DNA of 64,000 nucleotides from Lachnospiraceae bacterium (GCA_910575255.1 CAJTEM010000002.1:124001-188000); one strand, 5' to 3'; numbered from the stretch's first letter, positions 25,602 to 33,999 are shown. Numbers and translations are program-made. The notes: generated by a model from the letters alone, not told the origin.

Positions 25602-26132
25602 ATGTGTGGATTGATGTTAGTTAGGCCATGTAAACTTTATGCAGAACAAGTAATGTCATACAAAGAAGAAATGTCACAAAATGGGGATAGCTTTGACGGT
25701 TGTGCAGGACTTGAAGATGTCTATTCATTTGATGAATGGATTGATTTTGAAGGAAGATTAAGAAAAAAGTATAAAACTGGATATGTTCCATCAGAAGTGT
25801 TTTTAGCGGTAAGACGAAGTGACAAATTTCTTGTCGGAATGATAGATTTTCGTCACCCATTATCGGATTTTCTTAAAAATTATGGGGGCAATATTGGATA
25901 TAGTATTCGTCCATCAGAAAGGCAAAAAGGGTACGCGTCTGAAATGCTAAAACTGGTTTTGCCCATTTGTCGCGACTTCGGAGAAAGTAAGGTTTTATTA
26001 ACCTGCGATAAAGGAAATGTAGCTTCACAAAGAACGATTATTAAAAATGGTGGGATGTTGGAGAACGAAATTTCTGATACAGTAGGTTTAAGTAAAAGTG
26101 GAATAATACAAAGATATTGGATTTCATTATAA
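25602..26132 (+). CDS. GNAT-family N-acetyltransferase
   Basis: 176 residues. The acetyl-CoA-binding segment is visible as IGYSIRPSERQKGYASEMLK (about 105-124), followed by CDKGNVASQRTIIKNGGMLE, the usual N-x-x-S alpha4 region. The substrate is unknown. AT-rich compared with the neighbouring GC-rich mob genes, suggesting a later-acquired cargo. ATG 25602 follows GAGGTAAAAAGTA. Confidence 0.82.
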   Translation: MCGLMLVRPCKLYAEQVMSYKEEMSQNGDSFDGCAGLEDVYSFDEWIDFEGRLRKKYKTGYVPSEVFLAVRRSDKFLVGMIDFRHPLSDFLKNYGGNIGYSIRPSERQKGYASEMLKLVLPICRDFGESKVLLTCDKGNVASQRTIIKNGGMLENEISDTVGLSKSGIIQRYWISL

Positions 26133-26900
26133 CATCTTTCAACAATTCCTCGTCTGGGAGATAGCAAAGCCAGCCGAGCCAGTCAACGACAAGATGAACT
26201 GCGCATAAATGCACCGCCGTTGACAGTCTCGCCCGTCTTTGCTGATGGGTAATCAAGGCGGGAAAGCCCTAAAATGGCTTCCCGCCCATTCCAATTCTGA
26301 GAGGTCGGACAACTCCAAAATAGCTTTGATGGCGGACAAGCACAGTATGGGATTGTCCGTCTTGTCTACCCATTCAGCGGGACGGACGGCGGCGGTCAAG
26401 GCCGGGCGCAAGCCCGTTCATTTCAGCCTTGACGGTTTCCGTCCGTTCTGCTATCTTTGCCGAGTGTCTATACACAACATCGGGCCAAGTTGGCCCTAAG
26501 TCCAAACGGGGGACGAGGAACGGGGGCTTTCATATACGCTCTGTCTGCTGATGAAACCAGCCCTGCGCCTGCGGCCTCCCGCCCCGCAAGCACAGCCTGT
26601 TCTCCTGCCGCTTCAAATACCCTTGCCCTCCCCGGCGGCAACGGCATTTTCACGGCAACGCCGACAGAGCGTATAACACACTACACTTTGCTACGCAAAG
26701 TCGTGTGCCAAAAGGGGCTACGCCCCCTTTGGATACCCCCACAACAAAACGGCGCTATGCCCCTTGCCGGGAGCATAGCGCCGTTTGTTGTCAGCAGCCC
26801 GTTTCACGGTCTGCGTGTAGTCTCTTGTAAACTGACCTAAAGTATACCATAAACCACTGCTTTTAGCTACCTTAATCCGCCATCTTAAGTCCTATTTCAA
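26133..26900. other. GC-rich non-coding right part of the mobile element with hairpins
   Basis: No credible gene. Perfect or near-perfect hairpins are at 26257-26286 (GGCGGGAA/TTCCCGCC) and 26747-26786 (14-base stem AAACGGCGCTATGC/GCATAGCGCCGTTT, 12-base loop). The reading frames present are GC-rich shadows without ribosome-binding sites. The GC-rich character ends near 26830, which may mark the element edge. Confidence 0.5.
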
Positions 26901-26912
26901 TTCGTATTACAA

Positions 26913-27250
26913 TCACCTCCAGCGCCCGTTATCTTTAAACACCCGCCTTCCCTCTCGCTTTAACTTTGCCCGATTCCAGCACTGGTATCCCACCACTCCC
27001 ATCCAATCCCTGTGGCCGCTACCAGTCCGGCCAACCCATAGCGCCTGGTCATCACTCCGGCCAGCAGTACCCGTGTGCTGATATTGATGGTTGTCCCGAT
27101 AACCAGGACATGCACCACTCCGACTCCCCGGAAAAATCCCACTAGCCCGCTTCCCAGAAACCACAGCTCTGCTGCCAATGCCACGAACACCTCCTGCCGG
27201 AACCGTTTCCGTTCTCCCGCCCCATAGAGCACTGTAAAAACCACCGCCTA
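26913..27250 (-). pseudogene. C-terminal fragment of a MATE-family efflux protein
   Basis: Two overlapping frames together read like the last helices of a MATE transporter: GLVGFFRGVGVVHVLVIGTT, then INISTRVLLAGVMTRRYGLA and GLVAATGIGW. Frame changes and the absence of the first ten helices show decay. It lies immediately beyond the mobile element, so element insertion or excision may have cut it. Confidence 0.55.
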
Positions 27251-27477
27251 TGCGGTACAAAATCCGTTTAACACAAAACTTTCCATCGCAGGCATTGACT
27301 CACTTAGTGAATGCAATGAGCTTAGTGAACAAGCCCACACCATGTTTCGATCCAAAGCAGAGCGTTTTTGTATCATAGGACTCACTTTCCCGTGACAAAA
27401 ATAGCGCCGAGTATTCCCATATTAAGCGGAAACATCACTATATCATTGAATGGAGAAGAATGTCGAAAAAAGTCGTA

Positions 27478-27506
27478 TTGCCGGGATAGGGAAGATATAT
27501 TACAAT
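27478..27506 (+). promoter_or_regulatory. Predicted promoter of the small hydrophobic peptide gene
   Basis: TTGCCG (27478-27483) and TACAAT (27501-27506) with a 17-base spacer. The roughly 85-base leader contains GGTTTACCCTCC/GGAGGGGCTAAACC, which can pair and may control access to the ribosome-binding site. Confidence 0.5.
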
Positions 27507-27597
27507 CCTAATAAGGAAAGTCAGAGAGCAAAAGGCGGTTTACCCTCCATTTTCGGAGGGGCTAAACCCTCCGGACGAAAGAAAGGAGGGATTGCCA

Positions 27598-27687
27598 ATG
27601 GTTACATATGCTGATCTGTTTCAGTTTTGTATCCTCATGGTTGCCCTGGTTGGGTTGTGCTATACAATCTTCAGGGGAAAGAAATAG
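27598..27687 (+). CDS. Small hydrophobic peptide, putative type I toxin (holin-like)
   Basis: 29 residues: start MVTYADLFQF, a single membrane-spanning stretch, then the basic end FRGKK. AGGAGGG lies 7 bases before the ATG, and a hairpin at 27686-27713 overlaps the stop codon. The MxTYxxLFxF start, one helix and Lys-rich tail fit the putative holin-like toxin group that pairs with an antisense RNA. The antisense RNA is not demonstrated; it would be expected on the minus strand within 27690-27790. Confidence 0.65.
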   Translation: MVTYADLFQFCILMVALVGLCYTIFRGKK

Positions 27688-27713
27688 CCGCCACTACTGC
27701 AATAGTGACGGCT
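27686..27713 (+). terminator. Hairpin at the end of the small peptide gene
   Basis: AGCCGCCACTA pairs with TAGTGACGGCT around a CTGCAA loop. In type I toxin loci this position is also the region of overlap with the antisense RNA. Confidence 0.55.
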
Positions 27714-27853
27714 GACCGCTTTTGGCGGTAAAGTTATAATCTATTGAGGGTAGGCCGCTTCTCTGGCTTTCCCCTTCTGTTCTCAATATACCATATCTGG
27801 AAATGGGTTTCAAGAGATTTTCATAATCTTGATGCAGAAATAGTCTTCCTATT

Positions 27854-28108
27854 TTACAATTTATGTAGAAGGAGGGCTATTTTATGGTAGAGAAGATACT
27901 GGAAAAAGTTGGGACCGTTCTTCTCACCGGTGTGAAGCTTTACCGCCACCTTGCCTCCCAAAACCTCACCGATACACTCATAGATTTTCACCAGCCCCTT
28001 GGCAGACAAATCACGGGTAAAAAACACCACCGACTCCCCTCCGGCGCGCTCCTCATAAGGGATGTAATGATCTCCGCCTGTTCCCGGAACCTTCCTTTTC
28101 TCTGACAT
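27854..28108 (-). pseudogene. N-terminal fragment of a DUF362-type iron-sulfur protein
   Basis: About 84 residues: SVVFFTRDLSAKGLVKIYEC, then IGEVLGGKVAVKLHTGEKNG. This matches the start of DUF362 proteins, which are normally 300-400 residues with ferredoxin-type cysteines. After GPN the sequence becomes unrelated and ends. ATG 28108 follows AGGAGGGAATTATC, so the 5' end is intact and the rest was lost by rearrangement near 27900. Confidence 0.68.
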
Positions 28109-28242
28109 GATAATTCCCTCCTTTTTGTCCATGCTTTTTGGACATTCTGGTACTCTTCTTGAGTGTTCCCTCCTTTGCTGCCAAACCATCTGCCGAAGGA
28201 TATCCAGATCCTGTATGACCGCGCCCATGAAAAAATTCCTGA

Positions 28243-28271
28243 TTGACACTGCCGGATCTATTTGTTAAAAT
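28243..28271 (+). promoter_or_regulatory. Promoter of the ABC transporter operon
   Basis: TTGACA (28243-28248) and TAAAAT (28266-28271) with a 17-base spacer. Transcription would begin near 28278, leaving about 100 bases before a leader ORF at 28382 and 180 bases before the binding-protein gene. Confidence 0.7.
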
Positions 28272-28381
28272 GTTACTATCAGCCTTGCAGGAAGCAGGGC
28301 CCCAAGACTGAAGTCCTTTTTCTATGAATCCCCATTGAAATGTGTGCTATGAGAGCATTCACTTTCCAGAAGGAGAGTCCT

Positions 28382-28462
28382 ATGCTTTCTTTTTTTATGC
28401 TGCTCATACAGACAATCGGAAAGCGATCTGAATCATTTGCTGAGAAAGGAAACGGAATATGA
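28382..28462 (+). CDS. 26-aa leader peptide coupled to the ABC operon
   Basis: A short ORF beginning MLSFFMLLIQTIGKR preceded by AGAAGGAGAGTCCT, a strong ribosome-binding site. Its TGA overlaps the ATG of the binding-protein gene (ATGA). The strong site, position in the leader and stop-start overlap suggest a translated leader that couples or regulates expression. No amino-acid run typical of attenuators is seen. Confidence 0.45.
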   Translation: MLSFFMLLIQTIGKRSESFAEKGNGI

Positions 28463-29697
28463 AAAACAGAATTTTACCTGCATTTGCGGCAATCGCCCTG
28501 ACAATGCCTTTGGCTGCCTGCGGCTCCCCGAAGGCTCCGGCCCCATCGCCAAATCCCTCCTCCGGTATAGAATCACCCTCCAGGGCAACCGCAGAGGAAG
28601 ACCGGCAGGCACAGGCAGATCTGCCGGAAACCAGGGTAGTAACCGATGTGTGGAACCGGCAGGTGGAAATCCCCTGTGAGGTCAATTCCATCATCTGCTT
28701 AGGCTCCATGGCTCCCCGGCTTGCTGCCTACCTGGATGTGGTGGACATGATGGTGGCGGCCGAGGATAACGATATCGAAACCATGTCCGTCCGCTATGAT
28801 TACAGCCCGGTATACCATGGGCAGCTAAAAGAATTGCCAAGTGCAGGCCCCGGAGGAGGCAGTGGGGAGAATAACGGATATGCAGAGCAGATCATCCAGC
28901 TTCAGCCGGATGTGATCCTGGCCGGATTTAATGAAGATGCGGCGGACGAACTCCAGCGCCAGACCGGTATCCCTGTGGTCAGCATCCGCTACCGCACCCA
29001 GGGCTTTATCGATGAGGGCTTCCACCGGGCCATGAGGGTTTTTGCCGAGACGGTAGGCGCCGGGGAACGCTGCGAAAAAGTCCTCTCCTACATAGATGCC
29101 TGCAAGGAAGATCTGGCCGGGCGAACAGCGGATATTCCGGATGGAGATAAATTAAAGGCTTACACCGGCGCCGTCACTTTTAATGGCCGCCATGGTTTTG
29201 CCTTTACCTATGTGAATTTTCCTCCCTTCACGGCTGTCAATGCCAAAAATGTGGCAGACAGCTTTTTGGAGAGCCAAACCGGAGAAGCTGCAGCAGCGGC
29301 TGCCGAGAGCGGGAAAGCTTACATCGGCAATGACGGTTTTGAGGTGGATCTGGAACAAATCCTCCAGTGGGATCCGGATATCATTTTCCTGGATCCCGGG
29401 AACATGGACTTGGTCAGGGATGAATATAATCACAATCCCGGGTATTTCAATTCCCTGCGGGCTGTCCGGGAAGGAAATGTTTTCACTATGCCCTCCTCCA
29501 ATGCCGCCGGCCCCAACATCACTTACCTTCTGATAAACGCCTATTATGCAGGCATAATCCTATACCCGGAACCATTCAATGACATTGATTTGGAGAAAAA
29601 GGCCGGGGAGATCATGGAGCAGCTGCTGGGACAAAGCTTTTTTGATGAGATGGAAGAAGGTGGCCTGTATTATGGGACCATCGCCATCGGCGGGTAA
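28459..29697 (+). CDS. ABC transporter substrate-binding lipoprotein (BtuF/FepB-like)
   Basis: 412 residues. A signal peptide ends at the lipobox LAAC (Cys21), followed by a Pro/Ser linker. The class III binding-protein fold is marked by EVNSIICLGSMAPRLAAYL, then QLQPDVILAG and WDPDIIFLDPGNMD. Such proteins deliver siderophores, cobamides, haem or other metal chelates. The FmdE gene at the operon end points to a metal-linked role (molybdenum, tungsten or nickel), but the ligand is not known. The first gene of a four-gene operon. Confidence 0.85.
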   Translation: MKNRILPAFAAIALTMPLAACGSPKAPAPSPNPSSGIESPSRATAEEDRQAQADLPETRVVTDVWNRQVEIPCEVNSIICLGSMAPRLAAYLDVVDMMVAAEDNDIETMSVRYDYSPVYHGQLKELPSAGPGGGSGENNGYAEQIIQLQPDVILAGFNEDAADELQRQTGIPVVSIRYRTQGFIDEGFHRAMRVFAETVGAGERCEKVLSYIDACKEDLAGRTADIPDGDKLKAYTGAVTFNGRHGFAFTYVNFPPFTAVNAKNVADSFLESQTGEAAAAAAESGKAYIGNDGFEVDLEQILQWDPDIIFLDPGNMDLVRDEYNHNPGYFNSLRAVREGNVFTMPSSNAAGPNITYLLINAYYAGIILYPEPFNDIDLEKKAGEIMEQLLGQSFFDEMEEGGLYYGTIAIGG

Positions 29698-29702
29698 AGT
29701 CT

Positions 29703-30797
29703 ATGAAGAAAATACCGAAAGTTCCTCTTTCCGAAAAATCCGGAAGGTTATACCATCGATATATCCGGCGCAAATGGCTGATCTTACTTGCCCTGGCTGC
29801 CCTGGCTATGGCTGCCGGCCTGGCCTCCCTGAGGGCCGGGTCCTCCGGCCTGACTTTAAAGGAAATACTTGCCGCATTGGCGGGGAAAGGCACGAAGCAG
29901 AGTTCTGCCATTGTGTGGAATGTACGGATGCCCCGGGTTGCCTCCGCCCTGGCCGTGGGAGCCGCCCTGGCCATGTGCGGCTGCATCATGCAGAATGTCC
30001 TGAGGAACCCCCTGGCATCCGCCTCCACCCTGGGGGTCTCCCAGGGTGCCTCCTTTGGGGCAGCTGTATCCATCATCTGCATAGGGGCGGGAACCCAAAT
30101 CAATGCCGGAAGCGGGGCAGCTGCCTCCCTGACCATCACCCATCCCGGCCTGGTAACCTTGTGCGCTTTCTGCGGAGGCATCACAACCACAATCTTAATC
30201 CTGTGCCTGTCCCGGCTGAAAGGAGCCACCCCCTCCTCCATGGTACTGGCTGGGGTGGCTGTCAGTTCCCTGTTCAGCGGCGGCACCACCCTGGTGCAAT
30301 ATTTTGCTGATGATGTAATGGTGGCAACCGTAGTCTACTGGACCTTCGGCAACCTGGGACGGGCCGGATGGGGGGAGATCGGCCTCATCGCCATTTTAAC
30401 CCTGGCTGCGTTTGTATTCTTCTTTTTGCACCGATGGAACTACAATGCCTTAGAAAGCGGAATGCATACCGCCAAAAGTCTGGGCGTGCCGGTATCCTTC
30501 CTGGTTCCGGCCAGCATGGCCATCTGTGCCCTGGTCACCTCCGTGTCTGTGGCCTTTGTGGGGTGCATCAGCTTCATCGGCCTGATTGCCCCCCACATCA
30601 TGCGGCGCCTGGTGGGGAATGATTTCCGCTTCCTGATTCCTGCCACTACTCTATGCGGATCCATTCTCCTCCTGTCATCTGATATTGCCTGCCGGGTACT
30701 CATCCCGCCTGTAGTCCTTCCCATCGGCGCACTGACTTCCTTTTTGGGGGCACCCTTGTTTTTGTATCTGATCATGAGAAGGGGGAGCATAAAATGA
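29703..30797 (+). CDS. ABC transporter permease, FecCD/BtuC family
   Basis: 364 residues with about nine to ten membrane helices. Typical motifs are RMPRVASALAVGAALAMCGC, IMQNVLRNPLASASTLGVSQ and FVGCISFIGLIAPHIMRRLV, the latter being the coupling region for the ATPase. It starts 5 bases after the binding-protein gene and overlaps the ATPase gene by 4 bases. Confidence 0.92.
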   Translation: MKKIPKVPLSEKSGRLYHRYIRRKWLILLALAALAMAAGLASLRAGSSGLTLKEILAALAGKGTKQSSAIVWNVRMPRVASALAVGAALAMCGCIMQNVLRNPLASASTLGVSQGASFGAAVSIICIGAGTQINAGSGAAASLTITHPGLVTLCAFCGGITTTILILCLSRLKGATPSSMVLAGVAVSSLFSGGTTLVQYFADDVMVATVVYWTFGNLGRAGWGEIGLIAILTLAAFVFFFLHRWNYNALESGMHTAKSLGVPVSFLVPASMAICALVTSVSVAFVGCISFIGLIAPHIMRRLVGNDFRFLIPATTLCGSILLLSSDIACRVLIPPVVLPIGALTSFLGAPLFLYLIMRRGSIK

Positions 30798-31549
30798 TCG
30801 AATTGCGGCATATAGGCTTTTCCTACGGAAAAACCAGAATCCTTTCCGATGTGAGCCTTGAGGCCAGGGCAGGGGAATGTGTTGCGATCCTTGGCAACAA
30901 TGGGGCAGGAAAAAGTACCCTGATTACCTGCATAAACCGTATCCGCCAGCCGGAAAAGGGGGAAATCCTCGTCGACGGACGCCCTGTCCGGCGCATGGGG
31001 CGCAGGGAGTTGGCGCAAAACGTGGCTTATGTGGCACAGAAAAACGAGTTAAGCCAGACCACAGTATTGGACTGTGTGCTGCTGGGCCGCAGGCCTTACA
31101 TGAAATGGGGGATTTCCAGTGAAGACCTTGAAAAATGCCTTGCCATGCTCCGCCGGGTGGGGATGGAAAGATTCCAGCTAAGAAATTTAAGCGAAATGTC
31201 TGGCGGAGAACTGCAAAAGGTAATGCTGGCCCGTGCCCTGGTACAGGAGCCCAAGGTCCTTTTATTGGATGAGCCTACCAGCAGCCTGGACCCGAAAAAC
31301 CAATATGAGATGATGGCCCTGGTCCGGGAACTGGCACACGAGCGGCATATCACGGTGTTAGTGGTCATTCATGACCTGAACCTGGCCATGCGCTACTGTG
31401 ACAGGTTTTTCTTTTTAAAGGATGGGAAAGGCTACTGTTATGGGGACAGCCAGGTAGTAACCAGCCAGGTAATCCAGGATGTCTATGGCATCTGCGGCCA
31501 TGTGGCAGAAATTGACGGCAAAAAAATTGTGGTCATCGGATCCGTGTAG
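30794..31549 (+). CDS. ABC transporter ATP-binding protein, FecE/BtuD family
   Basis: 251 residues. Walker A GNNGAGKST (residues 35-43), Q-loop YVAQKNE, signature MSGGELQK (about 136) and Walker B VLLLDEPTS (about 156), then H-loop VVIHDLN. Powers the FecCD-type permease encoded just upstream. Translationally coupled by the ATGA overlap at 30794. Confidence 0.94.
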   Translation: MIELRHIGFSYGKTRILSDVSLEARAGECVAILGNNGAGKSTLITCINRIRQPEKGEILVDGRPVRRMGRRELAQNVAYVAQKNELSQTTVLDCVLLGRRPYMKWGISSEDLEKCLAMLRRVGMERFQLRNLSEMSGGELQKVMLARALVQEPKVLLLDEPTSSLDPKNQYEMMALVRELAHERHITVLVVIHDLNLAMRYCDRFFFLKDGKGYCYGDSQVVTSQVIQDVYGICGHVAEIDGKKIVVIGSV

Positions 31550-31566
31550 AAAAGGAGAGAAACAGA

Positions 31567-32106
31567 ATGGATAGTAAGAAACAAGAATATTGGGAAAAAG
31601 CAGCCGCCTTTCACGGCCATGTCTGCGGCGGCCTTGCCATAGGATTCCAGGCGGCATTCTATGCCATCCGGCTGCTGGATTTGACATTTTCAGAAGACGA
31701 GCAGATCGTATGCATCGCAGAAAACGATGCCTGCGGCGTGGATGCCATTCAGGTTGTTTTAGGATGCAGTATCGGAAAAGGCAACCTGCTTTTTCATCTG
31801 ACAGGAAAACAGGCATTCTCTTTTTATAACCGCAAAACAGGAAAAGCAGTTCGCCTCTACTTAAAAGCCAGGGCGCCGGAAGGCCTGGAAAAAGCAAAAG
31901 CCTGCCGCTTCTATCTGGATTGCCCGCCTGAGGAAATGTTTGTTGCCTCACCCCCCAGGATTCCCCTGCCGGAACGCGCCCGCATCTTCCGCTCCGTCCC
32001 CTGTTCCTGCTGTAAAGAAATCACAGCAGAAAACAGGATCCGGCTCCAGGAGGGAAAACCCGTTTGCCCGGACTGTTATGTCCATTATGATCGGTTCTCT
32101 GTGTAG
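31567..32106 (+). CDS. FmdE-family protein with C-terminal zinc ribbon
   Basis: 179 residues. The N-terminal FmdE domain has FHGHVCGGLAIG (residues 16-27) and AENDACGVDAIQVVLGCSIG (about 54-73), with conserved His and Cys residues that bind metal. A C-terminal zinc ribbon (CSCCKEIT, then CPDC) follows. FmdE is named for formylmethanofuran dehydrogenase. In non-methanogens its role is unclear but it often accompanies metal ABC transporters. It starts 17 bases after the ATPase gene with AAAAGGAGAG. Confidence 0.85.
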   Translation: MDSKKQEYWEKAAAFHGHVCGGLAIGFQAAFYAIRLLDLTFSEDEQIVCIAENDACGVDAIQVVLGCSIGKGNLLFHLTGKQAFSFYNRKTGKAVRLYLKARAPEGLEKAKACRFYLDCPPEEMFVASPPRIPLPERARIFRSVPCSCCKEITAENRIRLQEGKPVCPDCYVHYDRFSV

Positions 32107-32156
32107 TTAGTACATTCTCCGGGTTGCCGACCAGGCGCAGTTTTGGGAAAGGGTTC

Positions 32157-32190
32157 AGCCGGGAGGAGTGTGGTTATCCTCCTGGCTTTC
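32157..32190 (+). terminator. Terminator of the ABC-FmdE operon
   Basis: AGCCGGGAGGA pairs with TCCTCCTGGCT around a 9-base loop and is followed by TTCTGTTTTT. It lies 50 bases beyond the FmdE stop. Confidence 0.8.
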
Positions 32191-32533
32191 TGTTTTTCTA
32201 TCCATTGCTTTCCTCACTTCACTATTTTACACTAAAATTCCAATTTCCTCTATAGATCTCAGCCCCAACTTCTCCTTGTCCATATAGACATGTGTCACAC
32301 AAAATTTATCTTTCGACAAATTTCATACTTTCAGGTATTCCATTCTCTCTGTGAATCCCTTATAATAGTTTTATCTGTTGGAAATTCCGTAAGGGACAGA
32401 AAACAGTTTGGAGACATCGGAGAAAGCAAGTAAGCACTCCCTATTTGGCGAAAGCACACCTTTGGGATGACCTTAGGACCTCTTAAGATCATGCCACAGG
32501 TGTGCAAACACCAGAGAAAGGAGGATGTGGTCA

Positions 32534-32728
32534 ATGTTCTTCTTAGAAGTCCTGAACCGTATTGTGAGTATCTTTGCAGGCGTTGTGGGAGGCCTTAATG
32601 GTTTAATCGCATTAACTGAAAAGTGTAAAACTTACATAAAGCGGAACAAGAAACAGACAGAAAAAGACCCATCAGCTTGCTTGCCGGCGTCTGACGGGTC
32701 GGATGACGATTGCTTAGGCAATCGTTAA
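32534..32728 (+). CDS. Small hydrophobic peptide with structured mRNA, putative type I toxin
   Basis: 64 residues: a hydrophobic N-terminal helix (FFLEVLNRIVSIFAGVVGGL), then a basic Lys-rich stretch and a polar tail. AAGGAGG lies 9 bases before ATG 32534. The 3' half of the gene encodes two stem-loops (32666-32700 and 32706-32725) and a third follows at 32738-32758. The toxic-peptide interpretation is inference from architecture. A shorter peptide ending before the hairpins may be the functional part. Confidence 0.5.
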   Translation: MFFLEVLNRIVSIFAGVVGGLNGLIALTEKCKTYIKRNKKQTEKDPSACLPASDGSDDDCLGNR

Positions 32729-32758
32729 TCAACTAAGGGCGGCAGCTTTATCGCCGCC
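32666..32758 (+). terminator. Triple stem-loop region at the end of the peptide gene
   Basis: GACCCATCAG/CTGACGGGTC (32666-32700), ACGATTGC/GCAATCGT with a TTAG loop (32706-32725) and GGCGGC/GCCGCC (32738-32758) followed by TTTCTT. The last is the likely terminator. Confidence 0.6.
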
Positions 32759-32837
32759 TTTCTTCAACTTCATAATAGCATTTTACAAAGATGAAGTCAA
32801 TAGCGATTTTGCAATGAACACGACACCCCCTCAAATA

Positions 32838-33070
32838 TGTGTAACTGTTCATGGGCAATGTCAGTTAGTTAAGCTGTTCTAAAAAGTACACCAAGGAAAA
32901 GGGGAGAGAAGTCACCAGAAAGGGGCTGCTGATTTTTCCGGTTTCGAGATTCACTGAAAATCTCCCACTGGCAGCTTTTCTGCGTGCTGAGGCAAAGAAT
33001 TCCTAAAATTCCTGATTTTTGCCCCGATAAAATGCGCCACTGGCACATTTTCCTATGCGCTTAGGCGAAG
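32838..33070. repeat. Degenerate copy of the MITE-like palindromic family
   Basis: GTAACTGTTCATGGGCAATG, then TCAGTTAGTTAAG, an AAGGAAAAGGGGAGAGAAG block and TTTTTCCGGTTTCGAGAT follow the left half of the 44961-45299 element. The right half is replaced by two diverged direct repeats of about 40 bp (near 32965 and 33034). No gene lies in 32760-33078. Confidence 0.6.
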
Positions 33071-33078
33071 ACCGAAAA

Positions 33079-33609
33079 TTATCTTCGCACATAGATCAAG
33101 TCCGTCATACCATTATATGACTCCGCATGGAGTAATCTTAATGGAATCTCCTGTTTTCCCTTTCCAAAAAGCCGGATACCGGAGCCTAAAAGTGTGGGAA
33201 TTACTGTAATGTGATAACAGTCAATAAGATCCTCATTGACTAACTGGGAAACGATATTGGCTCCGCCGCATATCCAAATATCTTTTCCGCTTTCTTCTTT
33301 CAGCCTTCTTGCCAAATCCACGGGTTCCCTGTCTGTAAACCGGATTTTCTCCGTGGAAGTCCGCTGCCTGTGGGTAATCACATAGGTGGTAAAATCCTGA
33401 TATACCCATTCCTCAGGCGAAAGTTCCGTTGTAATTTGATGGTACGTATTCCAGCCCATGATAACCGTATCAATGCTCTCTGCAAACTTAGAATAGGTAT
33501 CCATATCCTCACCATCATTGTCTTGTCCTCTCAGCCAATCCACACTGCCCTCCCTGTCTGCAATGTATCCGTCAAGGCTCATGGCAATAAATAAACTGAT
33601 TTTTCTCAT
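33079..33609 (-). CDS. Dihydrofolate reductase-family protein (RibD C-terminal fold)
   Basis: 176 residues. The family signature includes ISLFIAMSLDGYIADREGSV at the start, then IDTVIMGWNTYHQI near 46 and KDIWICGGANIVSQLVNEDL near 110, which form the NADPH-binding region. It belongs to the YyaP/YwjB-type reductases related to RibD, whose substrate is usually unknown. ATG 33609 follows AGAGGTGGTG. The longer frame to 33660 lacks a site. Confidence 0.85.
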   Translation of the reverse strand: MRKISLFIAMSLDGYIADREGSVDWLRGQDNDGEDMDTYSKFAESIDTVIMGWNTYHQITTELSPEEWVYQDFTTYVITHRQRTSTEKIRFTDREPVDLARRLKEESGKDIWICGGANIVSQLVNEDLIDCYHITVIPTLLGSGIRLFGKGKQEIPLRLLHAESYNGMTDLIYVRR

Positions 33610-33660
33610 TTTTTCACCACCTCTTTCGCTTCGCTCAAGGCGCAAACCCATCAAAAGCAA

Positions 33661-33999
33661 CTACTCAACCCGAAGGTTCACCGGTCCGACAGTCAGGGTA
33701 CCTCCTCCGGCCACCTGATACCACTTGCCCCTCTCCAGGCGAATCTTTTCTGACATGCCAGGCGTAATATAATCAATCTTATATCTTTTACCTGACTCAA
33801 CTTCCGTAAAAACCACATCCGTATCTGCCGTTCCCGATACGGTTACACTTCCTGTAATTGGCTGAATCTGTTCGGATTTTATCCACGCATCCCTGCCGTC
33901 TGACAGAGAATAAGTATGCGACTTTTTAAACACAAGCCATGCCAAAAGCAGGAAAAGGAACACCACCGCTAAACAAATTACTATATTCTTTCTTTTCAC
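33661..33999 (-). CDS. Small membrane-anchored protein of unknown function
   Basis: 112 residues. One N-terminal helix (IVICLAVVFLFLLLAWLVF) is a signal anchor. The outer part is beta-rich (ITGSVTVSGTADTDVVFTEV, then GKWYQVAGGGTLTVGPVNLR). No family is recognised. It starts at ATG 33999 and ends 51 bases before the reductase gene. Confidence 0.6.
   Translation of the reverse strand: MKRKNIVICLAVVFLFLLLAWLVFKKSHTYSLSDGRDAWIKSEQIQPITGSVTVSGTADTDVVFTEVESGKRYKIDYITPGMSEKIRLERGKWYQVAGGGTLTVGPVNLRVE

Noticed and set aside
28278-28458. Cobalamin riboswitch in the ABC operon leader
   Set aside because: The expected B12-box core and conserved junction sequences are not visible. Only a generic structured leader can be claimed.
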